From Cyanobium sp. CZS48M (GTDB lineage Bacteria > Cyanobacteriota > Cyanobacteriia > PCC-6307 > Cyanobiaceae), in the NCBI GenBank assembly GCA_030373145.1, contig JAUCZK010000005.1:1-64000 (forward strand): DNA of 64,000 bases, written 5' to 3'. Below, one piece after another: positions 45,493 through 55,878 of this stretch (positions within the stretch are counted from its first letter, which is position 1; each line of letters starts with the position of its first letter). The notes below the pieces were generated by a model. The model worked only from the letters and a program-made list of their open reading frames with translations, did not search any database and had not been told where the DNA came from. The position numbers and the translations under genes are program-made.

Positions 45493-46361
45493 TGCACAAC
45501 TGGCGTCAGCGTCTCCTGTTCAGCTGCGCAACCGGCCTGCGGGCCATGGGAATGGCCCTGCTGGCGGCCGGCCTGGCTCTGCTGCTGCCGGCACCGGGAC
45601 CGCTCTGGGCCAGCCCCGCTGCAACAACACCGCCTGCAACCCCGCAGCGGTCCCAACCGTTGCCGCAGTTGTTCGAAGCGGCCCTCGCCGCCAGCCGCGA
45701 AGGCCGCTTCGGCGATGCCCTGCCCCTCTGGGACCAGGTGCTGGAGCAGGCCCCCAGGGATGCCGCCGCCTGGAGCAACCACGGCAATGTGCAACTGGCC
45801 CTGGGGCGGGCTGAGGCCGCGATCGCCGATCAGGAGCGGGCGATGGCGCTCGATCCGATCAACCCCGACCCCCACCTCAACCGCGGCACCGCCGAGGAGG
45901 CCCTGGGCCAGTGGGAGCAGGCCGCCGCCGATTACCACTGGATCCTGGAGCGGGATCCCGAAGACGCCTCCGCCCTCTACAACCTCGGCAATGTGCAGGG
46001 CTCCCTCGGCCATTGGGATCAAGCCAGGGACTGCTTCGAGGCGGCGGCGGCGGCCCGGCCGGGCTTTGCCATGGCCCGCTCCAGCGCCGCCCTGGCCGCT
46101 TTTCAGCTGGGGGAGCCGGCCAAGGCTGAGCAGGACCTGCGCAAGCTGGTGCGCCGCTATCCCCTGTTCGCCGATGCGCGGGCGGCGCTGACGGCCCTGC
46201 TCTGGCAGCGGGGCGCCGTCGGTGAAGCCGAAAGCAACTGGGCGGCGGCTTCAGGCCTGGATCCCCGCTACCGCCAGCCAGAATGGTTGCTGGAGATCCG
46301 ACGCTGGCCACCGGGGCCGGTCCAGGCTCTCGAGAATTTTCTCCAGTTGGTCCAGCGATGA
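45492..46361 (+). CDS. Secreted or thylakoid-lumen TPR repeat protein
   Basis: The 289-residue protein has an N-terminal signal sequence (MGMALLAAGLALLLPAPGPL then an ALWAS-type cleavage site near residue 41). Four to five tetratricopeptide repeats follow (EGRFGDALPLWDQVLEQAPR, AAWSNHGNVQLALGRAEAAI and DASALYNLGNVQGSLGHWDQ are among them). TPR arrays bind partners in complex assembly; the export signal suggests a lumen or periplasm role, such as photosystem assembly, by analogy with other cyanobacterial TPR proteins. It is translationally coupled to ruvB and to the M20 hydrolase (ATGA overlap). Confidence 0.8.
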   Translation: MHNWRQRLLFSCATGLRAMGMALLAAGLALLLPAPGPLWASPAATTPPATPQRSQPLPQLFEAALAASREGRFGDALPLWDQVLEQAPRDAAAWSNHGNVQLALGRAEAAIADQERAMALDPINPDPHLNRGTAEEALGQWEQAAADYHWILERDPEDASALYNLGNVQGSLGHWDQARDCFEAAAAARPGFAMARSSAALAAFQLGEPAKAEQDLRKLVRRYPLFADARAALTALLWQRGAVGEAESNWAAASGLDPRYRQPEWLLEIRRWPPGPVQALENFLQLVQR

Positions 46362-47581
46362 GTTCTGCCGCCCCACCCCGTTCCAGCGGCACCGCGGCGG
46401 AGCTGTGGCAGCGGCTGGATCTGGCCCGGGCCCTGGAGCAGGCCACGCCCGAGCTGATCGGCCTGCGCCGCCATGTCCATGCCCACCCCGAACTGAGCGG
46501 CGCCGAACACCAGACGGCGGCCCTGGTGGCCGGTGAACTGCGCCTGCTCGGTTGGCAGGTGCGAGAAGGCGTGGGCCGCACCGGTGTGGTGGGTGAGCTG
46601 GGCCCCCGGGACGCGCCCCTGGTGGCCGTGCGGGTGGATATGGATGCTCTGCCGGTGGAGGAGCGCACCGGCCTGGCCTTTGCCTCCAGCCAGCAGGGCT
46701 TGATGCACGCCTGCGGCCACGACCTGCACACCGCCGTGGGGCTCGGCGTGGCGCGGCTGCTGGCCCCCCTGGCGGACCAGCTGGGCGCGCGGGTGCGGCT
46801 GCTGTTCCAACCGGCGGAGGAGACGGCCCAGGGGGCGGCCTGGATGCTGGCCGATGGCGCCATGGAGGGGGTGCAGGCCCTGTTCGGGCTGCATGTGTTC
46901 CCCAGCCTGGAGGTGGGAACGATCGGCGTGCGCAGCGGCAGCCTCACCGCCGCCGCCGGCGAGCTGGAGGTGGAGGTGCTGGGGGAAGGGGGGCACGGGG
47001 CGAGGCCCCACCAGTCCACCGATGCGATCTGGATCGCGGCCCGGGTGGTGAGTGGCCTGCAGGAGGCGATCAGCCGCCGGCTCGATGCCCTGCACCCGGT
47101 GGTGGTGAGCTTTGGGCGGATCGAAGGGGGCAAGGCCTTCAATGTGATCGCCGACCATGTGCGCCTGCTGGGCACCGTTCGCTGCCTGGACACCACCGTG
47201 CACGCTGAGTTGCCGGGCTGGATTGAGGACACCGTCCATGCCATCTGCCGGGGCTACGGCGGCGAGGCCCGCGTGCGCTACCGCTGCATTTCGCCGCCGG
47301 TGCACAACGACCCGGGCCTCACCGACATCGTTGAAGAAGCCGCCCAGGCGTTGCTGGGTCGCCAGCAGGTGCTGCGCCTGGAGCAACCGTCGCTGGGGGC
47401 CGAGGATTTCGCCCAGCTGCTCAGCGCTGCACCGGGCACGATGTTCCGTCTGGGAGTGGCGGGGGCCGAGGGCTGTGCGCCCCTGCACAACGGCGGTTTC
47501 AATCCCGATGAGGGCTCCCTGGCCGTGGGCGTGCAGGTGCTCACCCTCAGCCTGCTGCTGTGGATGGAGCGCCAGGCTTGA
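46358..47581 (+). CDS. M20 family amidohydrolase (AbgB/IAA-hydrolase type)
   Basis: The 407-residue metallopeptidase-like protein begins with LIGLRRHVHAHPELSGAEHQ. It has the metal ligands in VRVDMDALPVEE (Asp), HACGHDLHTAV (Cys-Gly-His, then His), FQPAEETAQGAAWML (Glu-Glu) and GLHVFPSLEVGTIGV (His), plus the lid domain EVLGEGGHGARPHQSTDAIW. It should remove the acyl group from an N-acyl amino acid or conjugate. The ATG at 46358 overlaps the stop of the TPR gene. It starts exactly at the family N-terminus. Confidence 0.9.
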   Translation: MSSAAPPRSSGTAAELWQRLDLARALEQATPELIGLRRHVHAHPELSGAEHQTAALVAGELRLLGWQVREGVGRTGVVGELGPRDAPLVAVRVDMDALPVEERTGLAFASSQQGLMHACGHDLHTAVGLGVARLLAPLADQLGARVRLLFQPAEETAQGAAWMLADGAMEGVQALFGLHVFPSLEVGTIGVRSGSLTAAAGELEVEVLGEGGHGARPHQSTDAIWIAARVVSGLQEAISRRLDALHPVVVSFGRIEGGKAFNVIADHVRLLGTVRCLDTTVHAELPGWIEDTVHAICRGYGGEARVRYRCISPPVHNDPGLTDIVEEAAQALLGRQQVLRLEQPSLGAEDFAQLLSAAPGTMFRLGVAGAEGCAPLHNGGFNPDEGSLAVGVQVLTLSLLLWMERQA

Positions 47582-47838
47582 GCCGCTCCCGTTCTGCCCT
47601 GAGGATGGTGCTGGCCCTCTCGGCCCCGTTGCTGATCCTGCTGGCGCTGGTGAGCCTGGCTTCCCGCCGCGGCAACCAGCGGCTCGAGGCGGTGCCGGCT
47701 CTGCTGATCGGTAGCGGGCTGCTGGTGAGCAGTGGCGTGCGCCGGGCCCGGCGGCGGCGGACTCTGCTGGAGGCGCTGCAGCAGGCCACACCGGGGCAGC
47801 CCGCCGGCGGCGGCCGCGTGAACGGCGTGGGAGGGTGA
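47578..47838 (+). CDS. Small membrane protein (DUF3188-like)
   Basis: The 86-residue protein has two predicted hydrophobic helices (LALSAPLLILLALVSLAS and RLEAVPALLIGSGLLVSSGV) and a basic, Arg-rich cytoplasmic end (VRRARRRRTLLEAL). It resembles the small DUF3188 proteins of cyanobacteria. A TTG at 47578 overlaps the stop of the M20 gene; an ATG at 47605 is an alternative start. Function unknown; it likely sits in the cytoplasmic or thylakoid membrane. Confidence 0.6.
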   Translation: MSRSRSALRMVLALSAPLLILLALVSLASRRGNQRLEAVPALLIGSGLLVSSGVRRARRRRTLLEALQQATPGQPAGGGRVNGVGG

Positions 47839-47864
47839 ACTCACCCCATCCCTGAGCTGAGGCC

Positions 47865-48497
47865 ATGGCCGATCCAGACTCCGCCAGCCCGGCTGGCCTG
47901 AACCCCGATCAGATTCGCGAGGCCATCGTCTCCGGTGACCCATCCCGCGCCCTGCCGGCGCTGGTGGGGCTGCGGCGGCTGGAGGCGGAGCAGGCGGTGC
48001 CGCTGCTGCTGCTGGGCCTGGAGCAGGAACCGTTCATCGTGCGCTCGATCAGCTGCGCGGGCCTGGGGGTGAAGCGCAACGAGGCGGGCTGGCAGGCCCT
48101 GACAACGGCCCTCAGCGCCGATGAGGATGCCAATGTGCGCGCCGAGGCCGCCAATGCCCTGGCCAGTTACGGGGTGGAGCGGGCCTGGCCGCTGCTGCGC
48201 CAGTCGTTTGCGGCCGACGACCAGTGGCTGGTGCGCTGCAGCATCCTCTCGGCCCTGGCGGAGCAGGCGGAGATCGAGCCCGGCGTGCTGCTGGAGCTGG
48301 CCCAGATGGCCATCGCCGATACCGATGGCAGCGTGCGTGTGGGCGGAACTGAGATTCTCGGCCGGATCGTCCGGGATGCCGGCGCCAACTCGGAGCAGAC
48401 GGAGATCAGTGAAGCGGCGCGCCAGGGATTGAGTGGCCTGCAGCAGGATCCAGACCATCGGGTGGTGGCGGCGGCCCTCAATGGTCTGCAGGGCTGA
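47865..48497 (+). CDS. HEAT-repeat protein
   Basis: The 210-residue protein consists of helical HEAT-type repeats: ALPALVGLRRLEAEQAVPLL, PFIVRSISCAGLGVKRNEAG, DANVRAEAANALASYGVERA, WLVRCSILSALAEQAEIEPG and GSVRVGGTEILGRIVRDAG. Proteins of this shape include the CpcE/NblB group that handle phycobilins or phycobilisome parts, but no lyase motif is evident here. It lies 26 bp downstream of the small membrane protein, so the ruvB-TPR-M20-DUF3188-HEAT series may be one transcript. A TPP riboswitch follows 38 bp later. Confidence 0.75.
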   Translation: MADPDSASPAGLNPDQIREAIVSGDPSRALPALVGLRRLEAEQAVPLLLLGLEQEPFIVRSISCAGLGVKRNEAGWQALTTALSADEDANVRAEAANALASYGVERAWPLLRQSFAADDQWLVRCSILSALAEQAEIEPGVLLELAQMAIADTDGSVRVGGTEILGRIVRDAGANSEQTEISEAARQGLSGLQQDPDHRVVAAALNGLQG

Positions 48498-48535
48498 GAG
48501 TCCGTTTCCGGCCAGGCTTGCTAGGTTTTGGGCGT

Positions 48536-50143
<1,608 letters not shown>

Positions 50144-50489
50144 GCGAGGAGGCTCTGGGCTTTGGCAAGGCCTCTTCCCAGGAGGAGGCCATCCCAGCGG
50201 CTTCAACCGTTGGGTTGAATCAGGACTGGCCTGATTGATCGGGGATCTGTGGCTGGGCCCTGATGGACAAGTGGTTCACGGACCCGCCCAAACATCGTTG
50301 ATGCCGAGAGTGTTCGACTCGGATTCCCCTGATGGGACAACGATCCTCAACTCCCATCACCTGCTGGAAGAGCACCAGATCGCTGATGGCGATTCACGGC
50401 CGCGTTTCGGCGGGAATCAGCACAAAGAGGTGGGATTGATCGCTCTGGCAGGCAGATCCCGCTAGAGGGAAGGCACGAGCGGATACCCC
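50144..50489. other. Intergenic stretch with IS remnant
   Basis: The 346 bases between thiC and the ATPase hold no intact gene. The middle matches the IS5-type transposase remnant described separately. The rest is unassigned; I see no terminator hairpin with a T run after thiC. Confidence 0.6.
50235..50465 (+). pseudogene. Degenerate IS5-type transposase fragment
   Basis: The block SPDGTTILNSHHLLEEHQIA, read from about 50325, aligns with IPDETTILNFRHLLEEHRIA of the intact transposase at 2910-3893. Earlier bases GTGGTTCACGG match the QQWFTL region. Between and after these blocks the homology breaks off, so only a few dozen codons with frame changes remain. It is a scar of an old insertion directly upstream of the P-type ATPase start. 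Confidence 0.75.
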
Positions 50490-52844
50490 ATGAGCTGGCT
50501 GGAGCCCACCAATCTGCTGCTGCTGGTCTGCGCCCTGATCTACGGCCTGATCGGGGAATGGGTTGATGGCGGCATCCTGATGGTGTTCGTGGCGGGCATC
50601 AGCCTGCTCGATGCCGTCCAGCAGCAGCGCAGCAACCGTGCCCTGGCGGAGCTGGCCCGCCTTTCGGCGCCCCGTGCCCATGTGCGCCGCGATGGCCAGG
50701 ATCTCGACCTTCCCGCCGAGCAGGTGCGGGTGGGTGATCGGCTCCGGCTGGAAGAAGGCGATCGGGTGGCGGCCGATGCCGCCATCAGCGAGGGGGTGGG
50801 GTTGTGGCTGGATGAGTCCCTGCTCACCGGTGAATCCCTGCCTGTCGCCCGCTCCACGCCCGGGGAGCGAATCCTGGCGGGTTCGCTGGTGGCCAGTGGC
50901 CGCGGCTGGGCCGAGGTGGTGGCTGTGGCTGAGGCCACCGAACTGGGCCGGCTAGGCAGCAGCCTGGCCACGGTGCAACCGCCGCCCACCCGCCTGCAGC
51001 GCCAGACCCGGCACCTCACCGGACGCCTCACCCTGCTGGCGCTGGGACTCTGCGCAGCCCTGGCGGTGATCCAGGGAGCGATCAGCGGCGACTGGCCCCA
51101 GGCCCTGCTCGCTGCCCTGGCCCTGGCCCTGGCGGTGCTGCCCAACGAGATACCCGTGGTGCTGGCCCTGTTCCTGGCCCTCGGCGCCCTGCGCCTGGCA
51201 CGGATCGGGGTGCTGGCCCGCTGGCCCGCGGCGGTGGAGAGCCTCGGCAGCGCCACGGTGCTCGCCGTCGACAAGACCGGCACGCTCACCGAGAACCGCA
51301 TGGGGGTTCAGCAGCTGCTCACCTGGCCGGAGCTGGAGGGCTGGCAGGCGGGGGAGCCCCTGGAGGAACCGGTTCATCAGCTGCTCGAGCTGGCGGTGCT
51401 CGCCAGTCGTGGAGATCCGGTGGATGCGATGGAACTGGCGATCCAGCGCCTGGCCGCCGACCATCTCGGCGGCACCGAACACCTCCATCCCGACTGGCCC
51501 CTTGAGCGGGAATACCCTCTGCAGAGCGATCTGCTGGTGTTCTCCCGCCTCTGGCACGACGGCGACGGGGGCTTGCGGCTGGCCGCCAAGGGAGCTCCCG
51601 AGGCGATCGCCGATCTGTGTCATCTCGATGCCGGACAGACCACCGCCCTTCTGGCTGCCGCCGATGGGCTCGCCGCCAGGGGGCTGCGGGTGCTGGCGGT
51701 GGCGCGCGGGCTCGATGGCGTGCCGGTGCACGAGGGTCAGCCATCCGCAGGCGGCGGCGCTCTGCCGGATCACGTGCACGGCTACCTGTTCGAGCCGGTG
51801 GGGTTCCTGGCCCTGGCGGACCCGCTGCGCCCCGAGGTGCCGGCGGCGATCGCCACGGCACGGGGCGCTGGCGTTCGCGTGGTGATGATCACGGGAGACA
51901 GCCCGGTGACGGCCCGCTCGATCGCCGATCAGGCGGGCTTGCCGCCCGGTCCGGTGCTCTCCGGCCCGGAGCTGGAGGCCCTCACGCCACAGGAACTGGC
52001 TGTCAGCATCCGCGAGGTGGCGGTCTTCGCCCGGGTGATGCCCCAGCAGAAGCTGCAGCTGGTGCGGTCCCTGCAGGCCGCCGGCGAGGTGGTGGCGATG
52101 ACCGGCGATGGCGTCAACGACGCCCCGGCCCTCAAGGCCGCCGACATCGGCGTGGCCATGGGCAAGCGCGGCACGGCCGTGGCGCGGGAATCAGCCGATC
52201 TGGTGCTGCTCGACGACACCTTCAGCGATCTGGTGGCCGCCCTGGAACTGGGCCGGCGCGTTGATGCCAACCTGCACCGAGCACTGGGTTACACCCTGGC
52301 GATTCACCTGCCCATCGCCGCGCTCGGCCTGGTGCCCCTGCTATTGCCTGGCCAGGCCCTGATCCTGCTGCCGGTGCACATCGCCCTGCTGCATCTGGTG
52401 ATCGATCCGGCTTGCACGGTGGTGTTCGAGGCGCTTCCCGCCACACCGGGCCTGATGCGGCAGCCCCCCCGCCCGCCGGAGGCTCCCTTGTTCGGGCCCG
52501 ACACCTGGCGCCATTCCCTCACCCAGGGCGCCGTCGTGATGGTGGCCGCCCTGGTGCTGGCCTTCTGGCCCGAGGCCGACGCCGCCACCCACCGCAGCCT
52601 GGTGTTCTCGCTGCTGCTGCTCGCCGGCGGTGGGCTTGTGTGGCTGAACGGCGATCCCCACAGCCGCATCACCGCCGCCGGTGCAGGCATCGGCCTGGGA
52701 CTGTGGCTGCTGCTGCTGGCCATCCCCGGGTTGCAGCAGTTGCTCAGCCTCGCGCCGCTGCAGCCATCCGAGATCCTCACCGTGCTGCTCACCACAGCAC
52801 TCGCCCTGCTGCTGGCGGGCCTGCTCAACCGCCGGCTCGCCTGA
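50490..52844 (+). CDS. P-type cation-transporting ATPase, N-terminus shortened
   Basis: The 784-residue protein has the P-type motifs: TGES (LDESLLTGESLPVARST), the phosphorylation site AVDKTGTLTENRMG, the hinge TGDGVNDAPALK and MITGDSPVTA. The membrane motif is LPNEIPVVLALFLALG, similar to the PEEFPVV type of cyanobacterial cation ATPases. It pumps a cation whose identity the sequence does not fix. It starts at the first membrane helix (LLLLVCALIYGLIGEWVDGG) and lacks the cytoplasmic N-terminal domain of about 50 residues that relatives carry, and an IS remnant sits just upstream. The start may be secondary. Its end overlaps the convergent sulP end by 20 bp. Confidence 0.85.
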   Translation: MSWLEPTNLLLLVCALIYGLIGEWVDGGILMVFVAGISLLDAVQQQRSNRALAELARLSAPRAHVRRDGQDLDLPAEQVRVGDRLRLEEGDRVAADAAISEGVGLWLDESLLTGESLPVARSTPGERILAGSLVASGRGWAEVVAVAEATELGRLGSSLATVQPPPTRLQRQTRHLTGRLTLLALGLCAALAVIQGAISGDWPQALLAALALALAVLPNEIPVVLALFLALGALRLARIGVLARWPAAVESLGSATVLAVDKTGTLTENRMGVQQLLTWPELEGWQAGEPLEEPVHQLLELAVLASRGDPVDAMELAIQRLAADHLGGTEHLHPDWPLEREYPLQSDLLVFSRLWHDGDGGLRLAAKGAPEAIADLCHLDAGQTTALLAAADGLAARGLRVLAVARGLDGVPVHEGQPSAGGGALPDHVHGYLFEPVGFLALADPLRPEVPAAIATARGAGVRVVMITGDSPVTARSIADQAGLPPGPVLSGPELEALTPQELAVSIREVAVFARVMPQQKLQLVRSLQAAGEVVAMTGDGVNDAPALKAADIGVAMGKRGTAVARESADLVLLDDTFSDLVAALELGRRVDANLHRALGYTLAIHLPIAALGLVPLLLPGQALILLPVHIALLHLVIDPACTVVFEALPATPGLMRQPPRPPEAPLFGPDTWRHSLTQGAVVMVAALVLAFWPEADAATHRSLVFSLLLLAGGGLVWLNGDPHSRITAAGAGIGLGLWLLLLAIPGLQQLLSLAPLQPSEILTVLLTTALALLLAGLLNRRLA

Positions 52845-54678
52845 AGCCGCCATCGGATGTCCCTTGGTCGCAGGAAGCGTCAGCGCTGGCTTTGGCTTGA
52901 TCCTCCCAGTCAACCCAATCAACGGAATGGGCTTTGAGATAACAGCTGACGGCCTCCCCAACCGTGGCAAAAAACCGTTCTTCTCCAAATTGTGAGAACA
53001 GCCCAAAGCGCTTGAGCTTGTCTTTAACGGGATCTTTCATCTCGGCGAAGCCGAGCATGATTCCGGCCTTCGCCAAGGTGTGATCCAGTTCATCTAACGT
53101 GTCTGCGGAGGTGACATCGATGCTGGTGACAGGCTCAGCCTCCACGACGAGCCAGTTCACCTGGGTTGGTGATGACTCCAGGGCCGTCATCACCCGATCC
53201 CGGAAGAATTCGGCATTGGCGAAAAACAAGGGCGCATCCCACCGGAACAAAACCAGGCCCGGGACCAGGCGTGACTCCGGGTAACGGCCGATGTCGTGAT
53301 ACCCCTTGACACCATCGACCCGTCCCAGGACAGCGGAGTGGGGACGCCAACCATCCCAGAGAAACTCGATCACGGCAATGACGATCGCCAGCCCGATACC
53401 AGGAATGGCGCCAAAAACGGCGACTCCAGCCAGGCAGACCATCGACAGCCAGAACTCCCAGCGCTGCATCCGATAGATGCGCCGAAGATCAGCCACCTCG
53501 ATCAAGGTGATCGCTGAAGCAATCACCACCCCTGCCAGCGCGGCTGTTGGCAGGTTTCGCAACAGGTTCGGCGCCGCCAGGAGCAACGCGGCGACTGTGA
53601 CCGCACCGACGACTCCGGTCAACTGGGACTTGGCGCCTGCCGCCTCGGCAACCGGAGTGCGCGACGTGCTTGCGCTGATGGGGAGGCCCTGAAACAAACC
53701 GGCGACCAGGTTGGCCGCGCCCAATCCAACCATCTCCTGATTGGCATCGATCGTGTCCCCCAGTCGCGCGGCATAGGTTCTCGACAGCACGCTCGTGTCA
53801 GCGAACGACACGAGGGCGATGGCGCAGCCTCCGAGCAACACCGGCACGAGGTCGCCCGTGCTGATCGAGGGGATCGACAAAGCGGGCAAACCTCTGGGAA
53901 GAGGACCGAGCACCGTCACGCCGAATCGGGTCGCAAGATTCAGCACTGAGACGCTGACGGTCGCGGTAACGACAGCCAGCAAACCCCCCGGGAAGCGCCT
54001 GCTGCGCCTCAGGAGCCCAATCATCAGCAAGGTGCCGACGCCAAGGGCCAGCGATGCCCCGTTCGTGCTTCCGGCCAGCACCGCTGCAACAAAGGACCGG
54101 GCTTCGATCAGCAGTCCATCGCCCTTGACCGTGAAACCGAACAAGGCAGGCAGCTGGCTGACCAGCACGGTCAGAGCGATGCCGTTCATGTAGCCGTAGC
54201 GGATCGGCTTGGAGAGCAATTCGGTGATGAAACCCAGGCGAGCGGTTCCCGCAAGAACGCACAGGCTGCCGGAGACGAGGGCCAGCATCCCGGCCAGGGC
54301 CATGGCGCGCTGGGAATCACCCCCAGACAGCGGCAACACGATGCCGAGGATGAGGGCGACGAGTGACGAGTCCGGTCCCAGGACCAGCATCCGGCTGGGG
54401 CCGAACAGGGCATACGCGAATAAGCCGAAAATGGTGGCGTACAGGCCACAGATGGCCGGAACACCGGAAGCCACCGCGTAGGCAATGCCGACCGGTAGCA
54501 GCACTGCCGTCAAGGCCAGGCCGGCCACGATGTCGTGGCGGAGCCAGGCGATCCTGTAGTGGCCGATGGCAGAGAGACCAGGGACCCATCGCCTCCAGCC
54601 AGTGGGAGTCTGACGTCGCTTGATGCGTGGGTTGGCAGAGGGGGAGAGGGGCGTTGGGGGAGGCGTCGAGGCGCTCAT
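52825..54678 (-). CDS. SulP-family anion transporter with STAS domain
   Basis: The 617-residue protein has about twelve membrane helices with the SulP signature (LLPVGIAYAVASGVPAICGL, YATIFGLFAYALFGPSRM, and FADTSVLSRTYAARLG, NQEMVGLGAANLVAGLFQG). A C-terminal STAS domain follows (FRWDAPLFFANAEFFRDRV, then DVTSADTLDELDHTLAKA). SulP proteins carry sulfate, bicarbonate or similar anions by cation symport; the cyanobacterial BicA bicarbonate pump belongs here, but I cannot assign sulfate or bicarbonate. corA ends one base upstream on the same strand, so the two form an operon. It is less GC-rich than the genes on either side. Confidence 0.87.
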   Translation of the reverse strand: MSASTPPPTPLSPSANPRIKRRQTPTGWRRWVPGLSAIGHYRIAWLRHDIVAGLALTAVLLPVGIAYAVASGVPAICGLYATIFGLFAYALFGPSRMLVLGPDSSLVALILGIVLPLSGGDSQRAMALAGMLALVSGSLCVLAGTARLGFITELLSKPIRYGYMNGIALTVLVSQLPALFGFTVKGDGLLIEARSFVAAVLAGSTNGASLALGVGTLLMIGLLRRSRRFPGGLLAVVTATVSVSVLNLATRFGVTVLGPLPRGLPALSIPSISTGDLVPVLLGGCAIALVSFADTSVLSRTYAARLGDTIDANQEMVGLGAANLVAGLFQGLPISASTSRTPVAEAAGAKSQLTGVVGAVTVAALLLAAPNLLRNLPTAALAGVVIASAITLIEVADLRRIYRMQRWEFWLSMVCLAGVAVFGAIPGIGLAIVIAVIEFLWDGWRPHSAVLGRVDGVKGYHDIGRYPESRLVPGLVLFRWDAPLFFANAEFFRDRVMTALESSPTQVNWLVVEAEPVTSIDVTSADTLDELDHTLAKAGIMLGFAEMKDPVKDKLKRFGLFSQFGEERFFATVGEAVSCYLKAHSVDWVDWEDQAKASADASCDQGTSDGGFRRAGG

Positions 54679-54679
54679 T

Positions 54680-55744
54680 TCAAAGAGGCCTGCTTCGCCT
54701 CGAACCGGTTCGCTTCCGGTCCAGCCTGCTGAGGACGTAGTAACTGGCGAAGGCGATGAGGATCATGACGAGCATGAACGCCGGATAGGACACCCTCCAG
54801 TTCCTGGGGCCTGTGATCATCGACCATTCGGACATCCCCCCGATGCCGGCCAGCAGCGTCAACGGCATAAAGATCGTGGTGATCAATGTCAACCGTCTGA
54901 CGGTAATATTTGTTTCATTGGCCGCTTTAGCCATTTCATTATTCAGCATTGAAAGATACATTTCCATCAAGCTGGTAACGATATCTCGATAGGATTCGGT
55001 CAGCTCGAAGAACCTGACAAGGTGATCGTAGATGTCGCGATAATGATAGATTGACTGCTCTGAGATGAACGGACAATCCCTGCGACATATCCTCCCGAGG
55101 ATCTCACGTTCGTGAAAGAGGCTCTTGCGAAGCCTTAGCAGATACCGCCTAAACCGAATCAATTCGGCCGGCTTGAAGCTCGCTGGGTCCGAGATCAGGG
55201 CCCCTTCCACATCGTCCAACTCGTCCTCGAGCGCCTCAATGGCAACAAACTTCTGATCCACAACATCATTCAGAATCAGGTGCATGACCTGGGAAGGCCC
55301 TTGCCGCTCCACTGCTCCCTCAAGGCTCTTCTCGACTAGTCGTTCAATTCCCTCTAGAAAGGGCCGCCGGCCTGGGTTGACGTGACTGATGCTGACCAGG
55401 AACTTCTCACCGATGAACAAATTAATTTCACCCACCTCCAGGGCGCCATTGTCATACTCAAACGCGTTAAAGAGAATGAATGTATTATTCGGAAAGTCTT
55501 CGATCTTGGGAATCTGATTATCATCAAAGCAATCCTCGATCGAAAGGTGGTGAAGACCGAGCAACCCCACCAGCTCCTCGAGCTCCACCCTGGTGGCCTC
55601 GTTGTAGTGCAACCAGGCGAAACCACACTCCTCCGCTGCCGCCACAGCAGCCCTGGCCGTCCCGACGCGCTTCGGAGGGCCGCTGCTGCCGATCTGGTAA
55701 AAGCAGGAGCCAGACACGTCGTCCTGATCGGATGCCAACCACAA
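54680..55744 (-). CDS. corA: CorA-family divalent cation transporter, GMS variant
   Basis: The 354-residue protein has the large cytoplasmic domain with the long acidic helices (KFVAIEALEDELDDVEGAL) and two C-terminal membrane helices. At the pore mouth, where CorA has Gly-Met-Asn, it reads GGMSEW, so the motif is GMS at residues 303-305. The Asn is important for Mg2+ selection in characterised CorA, so a shifted selectivity (Mg2+, Co2+, Zn2+ efflux or other) is possible. The start appears to be a TTG; no good ATG is at hand. GC content is visibly lower than neighbours, a sign of transfer. It is co-transcribed with sulP. Confidence 0.87.
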   Translation of the reverse strand: MWLASDQDDVSGSCFYQIGSSGPPKRVGTARAAVAAAEECGFAWLHYNEATRVELEELVGLLGLHHLSIEDCFDDNQIPKIEDFPNNTFILFNAFEYDNGALEVGEINLFIGEKFLVSISHVNPGRRPFLEGIERLVEKSLEGAVERQGPSQVMHLILNDVVDQKFVAIEALEDELDDVEGALISDPASFKPAELIRFRRYLLRLRKSLFHEREILGRICRRDCPFISEQSIYHYRDIYDHLVRFFELTESYRDIVTSLMEMYLSMLNNEMAKAANETNITVRRLTLITTIFMPLTLLAGIGGMSEWSMITGPRNWRVSYPAFMLVMILIAFASYYVLSRLDRKRTGSRRSRPL

Positions 55745-55878
55745 GCGTAGGAAGGGAATGATGGGAATTGGAAATCCATTGGTTACGTCTATTGATCACG
55801 ACCTCCGCAAAGATCCCCAGGGATTTACGCCAACAAAGGGGACGCAAGCAGGATGGAGCCGGTGGTGGGATCCGCTGC

